The notes beneath the pieces are model-generated. The model had not been told where the DNA came from and did no database searches. It saw only the letters and a program-made list of their open reading frames with translations. Below, in pieces: positions 61,400 to 64,000 of a DNA stretch of 64,000 bases. The DNA is taken from assembly GCA_035041965.1 (NCBI GenBank), contig JAPYMA010002833.1:62001-126000 (forward strand), given 5' to 3'. Within the stretch, counting starts at the first letter, position 1; the number at the start of each line of letters is the position of its first letter. The stretch is from Anisakis pegreffii. Taxonomy: Eukaryota > Nematoda > Chromadorea > Rhabditida > Anisakidae. Position numbers and translations under genes: made by a program.

Positions 61400-62317
61400 T
61401 ATGAAGCATTCAATGAAAATATGAACTGGCCCAAACTGTTGCGATGCTCTTTCGTGGAGTTTCAGCCAATAATCTAAATTATAAGCCATAATCAGATTCG
61501 ACAAACGAATTGCTTACGAGGCACTAAAAATAGAACCTGCAGACGCTGATGGTATCCACAAGACTTGATGCCGATAAATGGTAAAAACCAGAGACCCTTA
61601 CAGTTAGGAGTGAACCAACAGAGAAAGCGCAAAACATCTTTTAAAAAAATGCTAAAATGTTTGGACATAAGTAGTTGACTGCTACATATCCTGATTATGG
61701 ATGGACAATGTCTAATAATTCGATCACTGACTTGCTCAATAAACATTTCAGTTATCTGGAGTGAGTCAAATTCATGCGCTCATTTCCAGTAGATGATAAT
61801 TGAATACTCAAGAGAACAAAAGCATTCTTGAACATTTTAAACATATTTCTAGTGTTATCTTTACGTGCTGCGAGAAGATTTGCTTTCAGTGATACCGCAA
61901 ATTGCTCCGCATATCGCGTGTTGCTGATATCAACTGCAACATCTGGATAATCTCCTGACTACGAGCAATCGTTTCATATCAAGCAACAGGAAAATCAAAG
62001 AATCATGACCTGATCGTGACAATTGTTTAACTAAATTCAACTGGCATTATTAATAAATAACGCAATTAAACGACTGATAGTATTTCACTGATATGCGATT
62101 GGTATCCACAGAATCGTTGTTCTCGTTAATTTTATTAAGTAATACTAGTTAGTAGCTAATTGCTAAAATTTTACTAGCTATTTATTTTTTTCAAAATCAA
62201 CATACGGACGAGACTGTTGGAGTATGAAATACATTGTCGCATACAAGCAAATAATCGTTCAGCGCGCAATTGCACCAAGAAAGCTCGAAATATTTTTAGG
62301 AAATTATGCTCTGAGTG

Positions 62318-62580
62318 TTTCAATTAGAGCCACGAGCGATATCAAGGATTCATTGAAAGAACATCTAGGATGAGGCTGACTATGTTACCCTCATCAATGA
62401 CGACAATTGGACAACAAGAGCCACGGAATGGTTCCCACGAGGGCACGAATATTCTCGATGAAGACCTATCGCGAAAATTTTTCGAGCAAACATGGATGGG
62501 TCCGACGAAGAATCGCAAATTCGGAAATGGTATCGACTTACCTACTTGTGGTCACCGCTGATCTAGTCGCCTAATTTACT
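62318..62580 (+). mobile_element. decayed LINE reverse-transcriptase 3' end
   Basis: Plus-strand translation around 62390-62452 gives INDDNWTTRATEWFPRGHEY, matching the C-terminal motif common in nematode LINE open reading frames (AGH-x-MR-x-D-RWT-x-R-x2-EW-PR). The preceding sequence (DIKDSLKEHL, then a frame-shifted remnant of the AGHV block) fits with small indels, and stop codons follow. It is not functional. Family assignment (RTE/CR1-like) is uncertain. Confidence 0.4.
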
Positions 62581-62783
62581 CCGAATCCTTGTTTATCAAC
62601 AATTTTAATTTCATCAGGAATGGTTTCTAGTACTTGTAGAAAGATTTCGTTGTAAGCTGTTTTCAACATGCGCACTGGACGCGCACTGGACCCATGTTCC
62701 CTCAATCAACAGGATTGCATTCCTCTGCACTTATTTTGAGCCCCTCGGCATAGGCCTCACTGAACGATCGTAAAAGTACTCAC

Positions 62784-63947
62784 TGTCTCCTTCCATGATC
62801 GACGAATCAATGAGTAAAGTTCGCTTTCGGCGAACAGCAGAAAATCACCTACGCTCATAGAATCGTCTGGGCTAAAACAAAGATGTGGAAGAGTGAAGAG
62901 CATGACGATTCTGATCTTGGTGATAATGAAGCAGCATGAATTCTTATCCAGTTCGTTGGATAGATAAATGAACACTGGTGGAATGAGAGCGGAGATGAAC
63001 AACGATTATGAGATAGGACAGCTGCGAAGACTATCCATGAGAATAAAAGCGCGCAAACTAGAGGATCATGATCCAGCAGCAACACAAAATGTGCTCGCAT
63101 TGGCAAATTATTGAACAGAAAATTACGAATGAATGATTGTCACGATATTCTCAAAAAGAGCTGAGCTTGAAGTTCACTTCCTGCAAATGTCAGCTAATTC
63201 AATCGAATGAAAGAGTATGAAGCAAATAAAGTGACTTTTGTTCGTATTCCAATAACATTTACTGCAATGTGAACAAAAGTCACCCTATTTGCTTGATGAC
63301 TTTCATTGATGACTTTCATTTTTGCATCAAACATCAAAATCTAAATTAACGTCACGCCCGATGAATGCTAACGTCCAAATTACTGGTACCGACGAAGTCG
63401 AACGACCGTGATAATCACTACTCTATGTTTACTGAGAGCTGGCTGCATCGATGTGGAGCAGCAATCTGCGAAATATACGGACGCTTTTTGAGGTAACCAT
63501 GATGCACAACAATCGAAGATCTTTTGTTAAGGACGTATGTGATCTTGACTAAACTACTTCTTGACTATTCATGTACAACGACTTGAGCACCAAGTAACAT
63601 GGTATTGATGCATAATTTCGAATTGTTTCAAAATGGCAGCATGATCCATGCACGCATTGTGTTTTTCGATAAGATATCACTGAGGCGAATGAATGTGAAT
63701 AGAAGTTGTGGAACAATTTGAAGGAGGCACTCATGCAAAGATCTGCACCGTCAGCGACGGCACATTTACATCGCTCGCTCTTCCTGACGGCTAATTCAGC
63801 CAGCGCTCTGATGAGCACCTCAAACAAGTCACGTGTGAACGACGGCCATATCACAGAGCCAGGCGACTTCAGCAAATGAGGTACTGAATGCAAGAGAGAA
63901 CCATTCATTTCTTTCGTGAAGATTTTACGCACCATCTCGCCTACTAT
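62784..63947 (-). CDS. partial unrecognised minus-strand gene leaving the window
   Basis: Exon 63749-63947 (after CTTTTAG) is open for 66 codons with protein-like composition (FTRDLFEVLIRALAELAVRK, then KSERCKCAVAD) and ends G|GTGCAG, phase 1. Exon 62784-62866 (after TTTTAGCCCAG, phase 1) reads DSMSVGDFLLFAESELYSLI, RRSWKET and a strong GTGAGT donor, phase 0. The gene would begin beyond 64000 or at the ATG at about 63935. A possible next exon near 62600-62730 is not firm. It is probably cytoplasmic and helical; I do not recognise it. Its position upstream of the neurexin short form, same strand, leaves open whether it is separate or nested in a longer neurexin gene. Confidence 0.35.
63209..63304. 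repeat. imperfect inverted repeat with 22-bp core
   Basis: GCAAATAAAGTGACTTTTGTTC (63222-63243) pairs with 63271-63292, two mismatches; weaker pairing extends outward. The right arm ends in a 13-bp direct duplication (TTGATGACTTTCA). It is a small fold-back element in an intron-like region. Confidence 0.6.
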
Positions 63948-64000
63948 CTAAAAGACTGGAGAGTTGATAAATTCAATAAATTGATTAACAAAGATGTTCA

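Overview
This is an AT-rich eukaryotic window and almost certainly nematode. Introns are bounded by GT and by the nematode-type acceptor TTTCAG. Exons are short (about 45-300 bp) with introns from under 100 bp to 15 kb. The recognisable genes have nematode versions: a TPM-domain levamisole-receptor-modulator type protein, a MADD-2/TRIM9 ubiquitin ligase and a neurexin ending in EWYV. Long introns suggest a large-genome parasite such as an ascaridoid, but that is a guess. There are no bacterial operons, CRISPR arrays, rRNAs or tRNAs.

Layout. 1.2-3.9 kb (+): a complete five-exon gene for a one-pass membrane protein of the MOLO-1/TPM family; its last intron holds a fold-back repeat built from 16-bp units containing the nematode telomere hexamer TTAGGC. 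4.1-4.34 kb: a small element with 18-bp terminal inverted repeats. 5.3-30.1 kb (-): a complete 15-exon madd-2/TRIM9 orthologue (739 aa) with RING, two B-boxes, coiled coil, COS region, FN3 and SPRY; every exon junction keeps phase, and one intron is 15.3 kb. A possible opposite-strand gene lies inside its intron 10. 30.1-51.9 kb: sparse sequence with only weak multi-exon candidates on both strands (38.9-40.1 +, 40.2-42.6 -, 44.3-46.0 +) and dispersed repeats. 51.9-61.1 kb (-): the 3' part of a neurexin gene, readable as a complete short isoform with its own signal peptide, no LNS or EGF domains, a Ser/Thr-rich stalk of about 640 residues from one exon, one membrane helix and a PDZ-binding tail. 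Two coding-like pieces lie in one of its introns, one interrupted by a single in-frame TGA. 61.3-64 kb: a 36-bp-arm hairpin just upstream of the neurexin short-isoform start, a decayed LINE 3' end, a second hairpin and two exons of an unrecognised minus-strand gene that leaves the window.

Functionally, three identified genes point to neuromuscular biology: receptor modulation at the muscle membrane, netrin/DCC-type guidance signalling by MADD-2, and synaptic organisation by neurexin. Exon models were built by eye from splice signals, phase and homology remembered from the families; no search was run. Low-confidence models are marked as such, because in AT-rich DNA open stretches of 30-50 codons beside a GT are common by chance.
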